DNA from: MPNP01 sp965221445 | GTDB taxonomy: Bacteria > Pseudomonadota > Alphaproteobacteria > Rhodobacterales > Rhodobacteraceae | Reading direction: 5' to 3' | NCBI GenBank assembly: GCA_965221445.1 | Contig: CBDCSF010000013.1 | Coordinates: forward strand, 2,046,001 to 2,110,000 | Length of the DNA: 64,000 bases | In this document: one piece after another, positions 57,186 to 64,000 of the stretch | How positions within the stretch are numbered: position 1 is the first letter of the stretch | Layout: every line of letters starts with the position of its first letter | Notes under the pieces: model-generated | The model's database searches: none | What the model was told of the DNA's origin: nothing | What the model saw: the letters and a program-made list of their open reading frames with translations, nothing else | Made by a program: the position numbers and the translations under genes

Positions 57186-57701
57186 TTATGCAGCCTCTCT
57201 TTCTTCCAATGTTGTAAGCACGGAAGCAAGAGATGAGGCAGGTGCACCAATAGCACCCAACAAGGTCGCTCCGGGGGCTCCAATACAAGTTACTACCGAA
57301 GCAATCAATTCTTCTCTGGATGGCATTGCCGCCACAGCCTCAATTCCCTTGGGATCAAGGATGGAAGAACCAACTGCACCTCCAAGAACGACAAAGTTCT
57401 TGTTGTTGGAAGCAAATTCTTTTGAAACCTTCGTAGCTACCGTGGGATCTTCCGAGTAGGCCAGCAAGGTCATTCCTGATAGAAGTGAACTTACCTTTTC
57501 ACAAGGGGATCCTTTAAGTGCTATTTTCGACAACCTGTTCTTGGCAACACGTACAAAACCTCCAGCCTGACGCATCAGATTACGGAGATCTTCCATTTCT
57601 GGAACGGTCATACCCTCGTATTTGGCGACTACCACCACACCTGAGCTCTCGAAGATTTGGCCGATTTCAGCGACCACTTTTTCCTTTCGGGCTCTATCCA
57701 C
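57186..57701 (-). CDS. rplJ: 50S ribosomal protein L10
   Basis: 171 residues from GTG 57701: VDRARKEKVVAEIGQIFESSGVVVVAKYEGMTVPEMEDLRNLMRQAGG. The GTG matches the family N-terminus and has GGAG about seven bases upstream. L10 is the base of the L12 stalk. The frame is open for 35 further codons upstream, but that stretch is the structured leader. Confidence 0.96.
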   Translation of the reverse strand: MDRARKEKVVAEIGQIFESSGVVVVAKYEGMTVPEMEDLRNLMRQAGGFVRVAKNRLSKIALKGSPCEKVSSLLSGMTLLAYSEDPTVATKVSKEFASNNKNFVVLGGAVGSSILDPKGIEAVAAMPSREELIASVVTCIGAPGATLLGAIGAPASSLASVLTTLEEREAA

Positions 57702-57953
57702 AGGTTTGCTCCAAATTTGGAAAGAAAATTCTTTCCGGTTAAAGTTGACCGAGCTACGCTCGATAGTTGTAGTCCTTGACTTCCAGGAACGAACAGCTTC
57801 CCCCACGCAGAAACACGTGAAATGAATCCATTTTTCCCATCTCAGGCAGGATTTGCATGCGTTGTTTCCTCAGCACAACCCACCGTCTCGGACGGCTACA
57901 CGGGTACAGGTACCCGCGATCCAAGGCCTTAATCATAAGACCAAAGAATCTCT
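57702..57953 (-). promoter_or_regulatory. L10 leader RNA candidate
   Basis: The 252 bases between rplA and rplJ contain several hairpins: CCGTC/GACGG around TCG (57883-57895), CGGGTAC/GTACCCG (57901-57916), and GTTGT/ACAAC near 57861-57879. In many bacteria this spacer is the binding site where the L10(L12)4 complex represses rplJ-rplL translation. Position and structure fit; the conserved primary motifs were not verified. Confidence 0.6.
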
Positions 57954-58652
57954 TTAATTTCCCTCGGTGGAAGCGATTTCAACTTCCACCCCAGGCCCCA
58001 TTGTGGAACTGAGAGAAATACGTTTAACAAATTTACCTTTGGCACCGGTTGGCTTTGCCTTGCTAACGGCACCGACAAAGGCGGTTACATTTTCGACCAG
58101 TTGTTCTTCATTGAAAGAGGCTTTGCCAATGCCGGCGTGTACGATACCAGTTTTATCAACCCGAAACTGAATTTCACCTCCTTTGGCGTTGGCGATAGCT
58201 TCCTTGACGTTGGGTGTTACCGTTCCGACCCTGGGATTGGGCATCAGGTTTCGAGGTCCCAAAATCTTTCCCAAACGACCGACTAAAGGCATCATATCCG
58301 GTGTTGCTATACAGCGATCAAAATCAATTTCACCACCCTGGATGGTGGCAACCAGATCTTCGGCCCCAAATATATCGGCTCCTGCTTCCTTGGCTTCCTC
58401 AGCCTTCTGGTCACGGGCAAAAACAGCCACCTTGATTTTTTTACCGGTTCCATTTGGTAGATTTACCGTACCTCTGACCATCTGGTCAGCATGACGCGGG
58501 TCCACACCCAGGTTCATGGCAATTTCCAATGTTTCATCAAATTTGGCAGTTGCACTTTCCTTGACGAGTTTTACAGCGTCCTGGACAGAATTGGCCTGGA
58601 GGCCGGATACTTTTTTCCGAGCTTCCTTAATACGTTTCCCAGTTCGAGCCAT
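57954..58652 (-). CDS. rplA: 50S ribosomal protein L1
   Basis: 232 residues: VKLVKESATAKFDETLEIAMNLGVDPRHADQMVRGTVNLPNGTGK and GPRNLMPNPRVGTVT, which is diagnostic. L1 forms the mobile stalk at the E site and represses rplK-rplA translation in E. coli. It follows rplK after three bases. Confidence 0.98.
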   Translation of the reverse strand: MARTGKRIKEARKKVSGLQANSVQDAVKLVKESATAKFDETLEIAMNLGVDPRHADQMVRGTVNLPNGTGKKIKVAVFARDQKAEEAKEAGADIFGAEDLVATIQGGEIDFDRCIATPDMMPLVGRLGKILGPRNLMPNPRVGTVTPNVKEAIANAKGGEIQFRVDKTGIVHAGIGKASFNEEQLVENVTAFVGAVSKAKPTGAKGKFVKRISLSSTMGPGVEVEIASTEGN

Positions 58653-58655
58653 TGA

Positions 58656-59084
58656 TTAGCCTTTCACTTCGATACCAAGGGATTTTGCGGATCCCAGAAT
58701 TATTTTCATTGCCCCTTCAACAGAGACTGCGTTCAAGTCCTTCATTTTCATTTCAGCAATTTCCTGAAGTTGTTTGGCAGTTATTGACCCGATGGTTTCT
58801 CTCCCGGGGGTATTGGCGCCGGATTGCAAATTTGCTGCTTTCTTCAGGTAATAAGAGGCAGGTGCTGTCTTAACCTGAATGGACATTGATTTATCCTGAT
58901 AATAGGAGATTATGGTTGGACAAGGTGTGCCGGGTTCCAAATCTGCTGTTTGGGCATTAAAAGTCTTGCAGAAGGCCATGATATTCAGACCCCTTTGGCC
59001 TAGTACCGGTCCAACCGGTGGGGCTGGAGACGCCTTGCCTGCGGGAACCTGGATTTTTATTTGACCTGCTAATTTTTTTGCCAT
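58656..59084 (-). CDS. rplK: 50S ribosomal protein L11
   Basis: 142 residues: IKIQVPAGKASPAPPVGPVLGQRGLNIMAFCKTFNAQT, PASYYLKKAA, and GTAKSLGIEVKG-like end. It forms the GTPase-associated centre with L10 and is needed for RelA activation and thiopeptide action. Confidence 0.98.
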   Translation of the reverse strand: MAKKLAGQIKIQVPAGKASPAPPVGPVLGQRGLNIMAFCKTFNAQTADLEPGTPCPTIISYYQDKSMSIQVKTAPASYYLKKAANLQSGANTPGRETIGSITAKQLQEIAEMKMKDLNAVSVEGAMKIILGSAKSLGIEVKG

Positions 59085-59102
59085 GGTGATTCTCTAAATT
59101 GA

Positions 59103-59645
59103 TTAATTATCCTTGGTAACCTGATCGAAACTGAGTTCTGTCTGAGTAACCCGACCGAAAATTGAGACACCGATTATCACTCTGGAATTATCACTATCAA
59201 CATCTTCAACCATACCGTTCCAACCTTCAAAGGGTCCATCTGTAACCAAAACCTGATCTCCAACTTCAAAGGTAATCAGCGCTCTAGGCTGAATCTGGCC
59301 TTCGCTAGCTCTGTTGAGGATGTCGTTGACTTCATTCTCATTGAGTGGAACCGGTTGTCCTCGTGGACCCAGAAACCCTGCCACGCGATTGATTTCGTTT
59401 ATCAGATGATAGGCTTTATGCGACATTACCATCCGAATGAGAACATAACCTGGCATAAACCGCCGTTCTCGTTCGGTCTTTTTTCCTCTGCGGATTTCAA
59501 CTACGTTTTCAACCGGGACCACGATTTCCTGAATGGATTCTGACAATCCTGCCTTTTCAGCATTTGTCTTGATTGTCTCAGCGACCTTTTTTTCGTAGTT
59601 TGAGGCCACGCTTATTGAATACCAACGGAGTGCAGTCACGGACAT
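59103..59645 (-). CDS. nusG: Transcription antitermination factor NusG
   Basis: 180 residues. The NGN domain starts LRWYSISVASNYEKKVAETI and has FMPGYVLIRM; the C-terminal KOW is FEVGDQVLVTDGPFEGWNGMVEDVD. It binds RNA polymerase (RpoB/RpoC, enlarged here) and connects it to Rho or ribosomal S10. Confidence 0.97.
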   Translation of the reverse strand: MSVTALRWYSISVASNYEKKVAETIKTNAEKAGLSESIQEIVVPVENVVEIRRGKKTERERRFMPGYVLIRMVMSHKAYHLINEINRVAGFLGPRGQPVPLNENEVNDILNRASEGQIQPRALITFEVGDQVLVTDGPFEGWNGMVEDVDSDNSRVIIGVSIFGRVTQTELSFDQVTKDN

Positions 59646-59687
59646 TAGCTTTCTGGAATATTGCCTAAAGGTTGCTCAACTTAACAA

Positions 59688-59718
59688 ACAAAAAAAGACG
59701 CACCTTGCGAGGATGCGC
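59688..59718 (-). terminator. Rho-independent terminator between secE and nusG
   Basis: On the minus strand GCGCATCCTCGCAAGGTGCG folds into a GC-rich hairpin (one-base bulge) and is followed directly by TCTTTTTTTG. It lies in the 155-base spacer downstream of secE. Confidence 0.7.
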
Positions 59719-59800
59719 TTATTTAATAAGAGGGAACTATCCCATATAGATTTTTATATTCAGTGTCAAGAGAAAAATTACTCTTTTATAACATTTTCTA

Positions 59801-59998
59801 TCAAAACAAGCCCAATAAACCCGTCAAACCTAATCGTATAATCTGATCAACCAGGAAAAAAAACAAGGATGCCACGGTGGCCATCAGGAAAACCATACCC
59901 GTTGTGACCAACAAATCACGCCGACTAGTCCAGACTATTTTTGAAACTTCAGTACGAACCTGTTGAGTAAACAAAAGGATTGGTTTAATAAACGCCAT
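59801..59998 (-). CDS. secE: SecE protein-translocase subunit
   Basis: 65 residues with a single C-terminal membrane span, of the short type: FTQQVRTEVSKIVWTSRRDLLVTTGMVFLMATVASLFFFLVDQII. The KIVWxSRRDL amphipathic helix is the SecE signature. It stabilises SecY. No tRNA-Trp gene, often found before secE, was seen upstream. Confidence 0.95.
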   Translation of the reverse strand: MAFIKPILLFTQQVRTEVSKIVWTSRRDLLVTTGMVFLMATVASLFFFLVDQIIRLGLTGLLGLF

Positions 59999-60235
59999 TC
60001 TCTAATCCTCATATTTTCTGGAAATTTCCACAAGTGAAATGATACCGGATTATTTCTTCAAGTTTTAGGGAGTCTACCGATATTGGGTTGAACATAGATA
60101 AGTAATACTATTGATTTGTATTTCAATACCGGAAATCATTTTTTTCAAAGGAATTAAATTAGCCACATTAGCAAGTACGTATTATATTGATGTTTAGCGT
60201 TTTAAATTAGACATTTTCAGGAAGTTTAAACTATT

Positions 60236-61156
60236 ATGGGTTCGATTGTTGTACTATTGATTGCTCTGATCCTGGATGCACTTATTGGCGACCCCAAAGC
60301 CTTGTGGAAAAAAATACCACATCCTGTCGTAATGATGGGAGAAGCAATCAAGTACTTTGATAAAAACTACAATCTGAAATCTACAAATAATCGGAAACAG
60401 GCGGGACTAATCGGTCTTGGTATTGCCTCGGTTGGGATTCTGCTTCTAGGACTGCTTCTGGAAATGTTACCCTATTCAATTGTTGATATTATAGTTGTGA
60501 CCATATTTCTGGCCCATAAAAGTCTTATCCAACATGCTGAAGAAGTAGAGGAGGCTTTGGGGATGAGTCTGATGGAAGGGCGTTTGGCAGTAGCAAAAAT
60601 TGTTGGTAGAGATACATCACATCTTGAGGAATCAGAAGTAGTAAGAGCGACTGTTGAAAGTACAGCTGAAGGATTTCTTGATGGAGTTTTTGCCCCAATT
60701 TTCTGGTATCTGGTTGCAGGATTACCAGGCTTATTATTGTACAAGTTTGTGAATACAGCAGACAGTATGATTGGATACAAAAACGAACAGTATTCTGAAT
60801 TTGGTTGGGCAACAGCAAAATTTGACGATATATTAAATTTCATTCCTGCGAGGATAATTCCTTTCATAGTAGGATTATCACAACTTTCCCTTAGCCCCAT
60901 AAAGGCGGCTTTTGAGGAAGGTTCTAATCACCGTTCTACCAACGCTGGATGGCCAGAAGCATCATTTGCTTCTGTATTAGATGTAGCCCTTTCCGGTCCA
61001 AGGTCATATGAAGGAGAAGTTCACCAATACCCTTACATTCATCCGCAGGGGCGTAAGGATCTGACAAAAAGTGATATTAAAGATTGTATCAAGGTAACTT
61101 GGAAAGCTTGGGCTAGTGCCTTGGCTGTCTTGGTTGCATTAGGGATTATTTTCTGA
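60236..61156 (+). CDS. cobD: Adenosylcobinamide-phosphate synthase (CobD/CbiB)
   Basis: 306 residues, membrane protein. Signature segments are LDALIGDPKALWKKIPHPVVMMG, IVGRDTSHLEESEVVRATVESTAEGFLDGVFAPIFW, NTADSMIGYKNEQYSEFGWATAKFDD and GWPEASFASVLDVALSGPRSYEGEV. It attaches aminopropanol (or its phosphate) to adenosylcobyric acid in B12 synthesis. It stands alone here, divergent from secE, with no other cobalamin gene and no cobalamin riboswitch recognised. Confidence 0.94.
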   Translation: MGSIVVLLIALILDALIGDPKALWKKIPHPVVMMGEAIKYFDKNYNLKSTNNRKQAGLIGLGIASVGILLLGLLLEMLPYSIVDIIVVTIFLAHKSLIQHAEEVEEALGMSLMEGRLAVAKIVGRDTSHLEESEVVRATVESTAEGFLDGVFAPIFWYLVAGLPGLLLYKFVNTADSMIGYKNEQYSEFGWATAKFDDILNFIPARIIPFIVGLSQLSLSPIKAAFEEGSNHRSTNAGWPEASFASVLDVALSGPRSYEGEVHQYPYIHPQGRKDLTKSDIKDCIKVTWKAWASALAVLVALGIIF

Positions 61157-61446
61157 CAATCTTGCGATAAGTATCCCTTTCATGGGAATTATTAAACCAA
61201 TTTTCCGATTGTTAGGCAAACCTTCTATCCATCAAAAGCTACTTGAAGGTGTTTTCAAAATCAAACATATCAAGTAAAACGAAATTCATATACGGCTAGT
61301 TTCCTCAATTGGATAAATCACTGAACACCGAAAGAACATAACAAATTCAAGCTATAAATATCACCTGAATTCTCGCATGGTAAAAACACATTAGTAAACA
61401 GATAGAACATGAATATGAAATCAAAACCCCATACGTCATTGCCTGA
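61157..61446 (+). other. Unassigned intergenic stretch after cobD
   Basis: About 290 AT-rich bases. No coding frame, RNA, or terminator of convincing strength was seen; only a weak TCCC/GGGA pairing shortly after the cobD stop. Confidence 0.5.
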
Positions 61447-61641
61447 TCAAATGAAGAACAATGCCCACAACTGAAAAATGGACAAAAACACCAAAATCGG
61501 CCTAATTATAGCAAAATTTGTCGCAATACCAGATTTACACCTGGCATTCAGGGTTGAATTGACATTCGCTTCCATGATATCAAAATCCTTCTTCAGAAGT
61601 TCTATTCGCTTTTCAAGTTCACATATGACTGATACAATCAC
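61447..61641 (-). CDS. Small coiled-coil/membrane-tail protein (hypothetical)
   Basis: 64 residues starting at a GTG that overlaps the RelE-type stop codon by four bases (GTGA). Residues 7-25 (CELEKRIELLKKDFDIMEA) look like a short coiled coil, and the C-terminus (LVFLSIFQLWALFFI) is hydrophobic. No family recognised. The overlap suggests translational coupling to the toxin frame. Confidence 0.35.
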   Translation of the reverse strand: MIVSVICELEKRIELLKKDFDIMEANVNSTLNARCKSGIATNFAIIRPILVFLSIFQLWALFFI

Positions 61642-61905
61642 CTGGAGTGCTTCCGATAAATATCCTTACGATGTCCAACAGTTATTACTGTCACCATGTC
61701 ATCGGTGAAACTGTAGATAATGCGGTAATTTCCTATCCTGGCCCGATATTTAAGGCTGTTTTTTTAACTTCCTCATATTACCTTGCAACGGGTTGTAACA
61801 GATACTCTCGGCACACTCAGCCAGTTTCTTTGCAATTTCCGGATTTTTTTTGATGAGAGTGGTAATCTGCTTTTTAGCTTTGTGAGTATACTGCAGGTTA
61901 CGCAT
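61638..61905 (-). pseudogene. RelE-type toxin gene interrupted by a one-base insertion in an A run
   Basis: The start MRNLQYTHKAKKQITTLIKKNPEIAKKLAECAES and the end YRARIGNYRIIYSFTDDMVTVITVGHRKDIYR are both clearly RelE, an mRNA interferase, but lie in different frames. The shift falls in a run of seven A (minus strand, near 61760): with six A the frame would continue as KLKNSLKYRARIGNYR. The region is 268 bases long, one more than a multiple of three. It overlaps the antitoxin stop by eight bases. It could be a decayed toxin, a sequencing or assembly error, or a slippage site. Confidence 0.8.
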
Positions 61906-62149
61906 TTTTCATGCGTTTCGTAAGATCTCTGGATTCTTCTATACTGATCAGACCCTCCTCCAAAGCTTCTTCAGCCAACTCATCCCATAATCTATCTTCT
62001 TCTTCGGTATCCCTCTGGATACAAGACTCCAAGGCCTCAGCCACATAAGTCTTTACGCTCTTTCCACTGGCCTGGGCTATCTCTTTCAATTCCTCATGCA
62101 AATCAGGCAAAAGATCTATTGATACCCTAGTCGATGTTTTGGTTCCCAT
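61898..62149 (-). CDS. RelB/DUF6290-like ribbon-helix-helix antitoxin
   Basis: 83 residues from ATG 62149: TKTSTRVSIDLLPDLHEELKEIAQASGKSVKTYVAEALESCIQ is a ribbon-helix-helix pattern with the strand TRVSIDL, then an acidic C-terminus (EEEDRLWDELAEEALEEG) as expected for the toxin-binding tail. It should repress its own promoter and neutralise the RelE-type protein encoded just downstream. A TTG three codons earlier is possible. Confidence 0.85.
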   Translation of the reverse strand: MGTKTSTRVSIDLLPDLHEELKEIAQASGKSVKTYVAEALESCIQRDTEEEDRLWDELAEEALEEGLISIEESRDLTKRMKNA

Positions 62150-62180
62150 GATACACAATCCCTGTCAACGAAAATATAAG

Positions 62181-62214
62181 ATGACATATAAGCACAACAC
62201 ACTGTCATTGTCAA
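62181..62214 (-). promoter_or_regulatory. Toxin-antitoxin promoter with overlapping inverted repeat
   Basis: On the minus strand TTGACA (62214-62209), 17-base spacer, TTATAT (62191-62186) make a near-consensus sigma-70 promoter about 37 bases before the antitoxin ATG. ATGACA (62181-62186) and TGTCAT (62203-62208) form an inverted repeat spanning the -10 box and spacer, a suitable operator for a ribbon-helix-helix repressor. Confidence 0.6.
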
Positions 62215-62419
62215 TTAGCCCCCATTCTGCAGTCATTGAAAACAAAAAAGGGTTGTTTTCCGAGGTGTTCAGATACCTCGAAGGGTGAGGATGTGCGTTA
62301 AATCAAAAATGAGAGAGAGGTTAGCGGCCAATTATGGTTGTTTCGGTTTATGTTCATGATTATATCCCAAGTTCGATAAGTGAGCCATCCAGTTATCCAT
62401 AAACGAGGAGAGCAGAGAT

Positions 62420-62755
62420 ATGTATGATTGTGATTCTGAATTGTTGGTCGAGTTTCTCCGTGAGATGAGAGATAATGATGGAAGTTGTTATCTACATGTG
62501 TCATCTGATGGAGGAGCTCAAGAAAGAGATGATAAAAAGAAAAAACGTCATCTTGAATTTTTGGTTAAGACCGGTCGGGCCGAAAAGGAAAATAAAATCG
62601 AGTTTCGAATAACAAAAGACGGAGATGACTTTCTGAATGCCATTGACAAAGACAAGGATACCTAGAAGAAGTTCCTTGAATTATATGAGAAGGGCATACC
62701 CTACGTGACAGCTGCCCGTAAAGTGGTCGAATTACTTGATAACCTAACCAAGTGA
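62420..62755 (+). pseudogene. Small DUF2513-like protein interrupted by an in-frame TAG
   Basis: The frame starts at ATG 62420 (AGGAG about 11 bases before) and gives 81 residues up to TAG at 62663-62665. The same frame continues without a break for 29 more codons (KKFLELYEKGIPYVTAARKVVELLDNLTK) to TGA at 62753. The segment ITKDGDDFLNAI resembles the LTxxGHEFLDAI motif of DUF2513-type phage or plasmid proteins. The continuation looks like the natural end. Whether the short 81-residue form is functional is unknown. Confidence 0.5.
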
Positions 62756-62761
62756 TAACAG

Positions 62762-63073
62762 TCAGAAAACAGACTGACATTTAAAGGACCCCTTGGTGGG
62801 CGGAATACGGTACCACGACTTACCATCCCGGTAGATCGACTTCGCTCCGTCATCACGGTTTTCGACAACCGCCCTAAGGGCATCCCTGCCTGCCTCCCAG
62901 CTCGCTGCAACAATCTCGGCCTCAACCGCGGCAAAATCATCCCCCAGATGATCGCTCAGGTAAATGTCCGTGCACGAAACAGCAAACTTGGCAATCATCG
63001 GGAGAAGTGCCGGGGGAATATTATCCAAAAAATTCTTGGTGGTATCTTTATCTCTTACTATATGTAAGGTCAT
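62762..63073 (-). mobile_element. Probable transposase N-terminal remnant
   Basis: 103 residues. FAAVEAEIVAASWEAGRDALRAVVENRDDGAKSIYRDGKSWYRIPPTKGSFKC resembles the beginning of ISLre2/ISKra4-like transposases, where an E-rich helix and a (Y/R)R-x-GKxxxR stretch precede the catalytic domain. The frame then ends at CQSVF, and no catalytic domain follows. A small inverted repeat, CAGTC/GACTG, lies at 62759-62776. Family assignment is tentative. Confidence 0.4.
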
Positions 63074-63156
63074 CGGGAATGCCTTCTGTTCTAGTTAAAA
63101 TGTGAGATATTAAGGCGTTCCCGACCTTCCCAAAAATCACCAACGCGTTCGTTTAG

Positions 63157-64000
63157 GTAGGGAAAAAGCAAAAACAAACACAGGCCTCAAACGAATCAAT
63201 ATACGATAAAATAACAGAATTGGTCTCTGCAGGAGAATCTGAAACCCTGGAGTTCAAAGAAACAACTGGAGCAAGGAAAGAAGTTGCCAAGACAGTTTGT
63301 GCTATGTCGAATCGGAGTGGAGGATATGTGTTGATTGGTGTAAAACCAAATGGTCAGGTAGTAGGTCAACAAGTAGGTGATAATACAGTGGAAAAATTAA
63401 ATTCAGAGATTCAGAGGATTGAACCATCCGTTTATCCTCGGATTGAACCGATTCCTATATCAGAGAGTTCAGATGTAATTGCTGTTGATGTAAGATCTGG
63501 TCAAGTGCAACCATACAGTTATCAAGGTAAATCCTACATTCGTGTAGGCAATACAACACAAGTTATGTCAAGTGATGAGTATCACCAAGTTCTTTTTGAG
63601 CGAATGCACAGTGTACAGCGTTGGGAAAACCAACCCGCTGAGGGATGGACAATTGATGATTTAGATCAGGAGGAAATTCGCATCACAGTCGCAGAAGCAG
63701 TCAGGTTAGGCAGGCTGTCTGAACCAAAAGGTGGACAACCAGAGGATTTGTTACGTGGGTTGGGATTGCTCCGTGACGGGGTTCTCTTTAGAGCTGCAGC
63801 CGTACTGTTTGGTGACAAAGAAAAACTTGAATTCGAAACGCCGCAATGCTTGCTTAAGGTGGCTATATTCAGAGGACTTGATCGCTCAGAGTTTTTGGAT
63901 AATCGGCAATTTACAGGAAATGCATTTTCACTTCTTGCGAGGGCTGTAAATTTTCTTAGGGATAGTGTTCCGATCGCTAGTCGTTTTGAACCCGGAAAAA
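63157..64000 (+). CDS. AlbA_2 (Schlafen-like) domain protein, no visible start codon, runs off the right edge
   Basis: Open frame to the end of the window with no stop. It contains LVSAGESETLEFKETTGARKEVAKTVCAMSNRSGGYVLIGVKPNGQVVGQQ, the start of an AlbA_2/Schlafen-type putative DNA-binding or nuclease domain, followed by YIRVGNTTQVMSSDEY and a region like the HATPase_c_4 'ATP-dependent DNA helicase RecG-like' family (LLRGLGLLRDGVLFRAAAVLFG, LDNRQFTGNAFSLL). The family normally begins near SNESIYDKITELVS, but no ATG, GTG or TTG precedes that; the first in-frame candidate is TTG 63220, without a Shine-Dalgarno. Such proteins accompany mobile elements and defence genes. Confidence 0.7.

Noticed and set aside
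57702..57806. Extended N-terminus of L10
   Set aside because: The extra 35 residues lie in the structured leader and do not match L10, which starts at the GTG with a Shine-Dalgarno.
59999..60235. tRNA-Trp gene upstream of secE
   Set aside because: No cloverleaf or conserved T-arm sequence was found, although many bacteria have tRNA-Trp here.
62261..62280. CGAGGT/ACCTCG hairpin as a terminator
   Set aside because: The stem has six base pairs but no T run follows on either strand, and no gene ends directly before it.

Overview
The window is a piece of an alphaproteobacterial chromosome of moderate-to-low G+C. The assignment rests on gene content and order: an LpcC-type LPS-core mannosyltransferase, adk directly after secY, the slt/dapA/smpB neighbourhood, tuf between fusA and rpsJ, and an alphaproteobacterial RpoB sequence. 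The order within the class cannot be fixed from this sequence. No tRNA, rRNA or CRISPR array was seen.

Layout. 1-1.2 kb: the end of an aminotransferase gene. 1.2-7.8 kb (minus): a tight three-gene operon encoding a TerB-N/TerB-C protein with a triplicated membrane module, a BrxD-like (DUF2791) ATPase and an Lhr-like helicase; this is the best candidate for an uncharacterised defence or stress system. 8-22 kb: housekeeping genes (LPS mannosyltransferase, the two halves of MnmC as separate divergent genes, an ornithine cyclodeaminase-family enzyme, Slt, DapA, SmpB, 3-mercaptopyruvate sulfurtransferase, TyrB-type aminotransferase, a YhhQ-type transporter, peroxiredoxin, GMP reductase). 22-38 kb (minus): rpsL-rpsG-fusA-tuf, then the S10 and spc ribosomal operons down to secY and adk. 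The usual rpsM-rpsK-rpoA-rplQ block does not follow adk. 38-46.6 kb: an interruption between rpsL and rpoC, carrying a SIR2-DUF4020 defence-type gene (apparently split by a frameshift) and a three-gene ABC importer of the ferric-iron/AfuABC class. 46.8-60 kb (minus): secE-nusG-rplK-rplA-rplJ-rplL-rpoB-rpoC. 60.2 kb: cobD/cbiB. 61-64 kb: a small decaying accessory region with a RelB/RelE-type pair whose toxin is frameshifted, a small ORF interrupted by an in-frame TAG, a probable transposase remnant, and an AlbA_2 (Schlafen-like) gene without a visible start codon that runs off the right edge.

Two core genes are unusual. RpoB is about 1745 residues, roughly 350 more than is usual in the class, and the excess is made of diverged copies of one short module in its N-terminal half. 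RpoC is about 1515 residues, with an extra barrel-sandwich-like module in the trigger-loop insertion (SI3). Both enlargements look like duplications of modules already present in the normal proteins. All family assignments come from motif recognition by eye; no database search was run.
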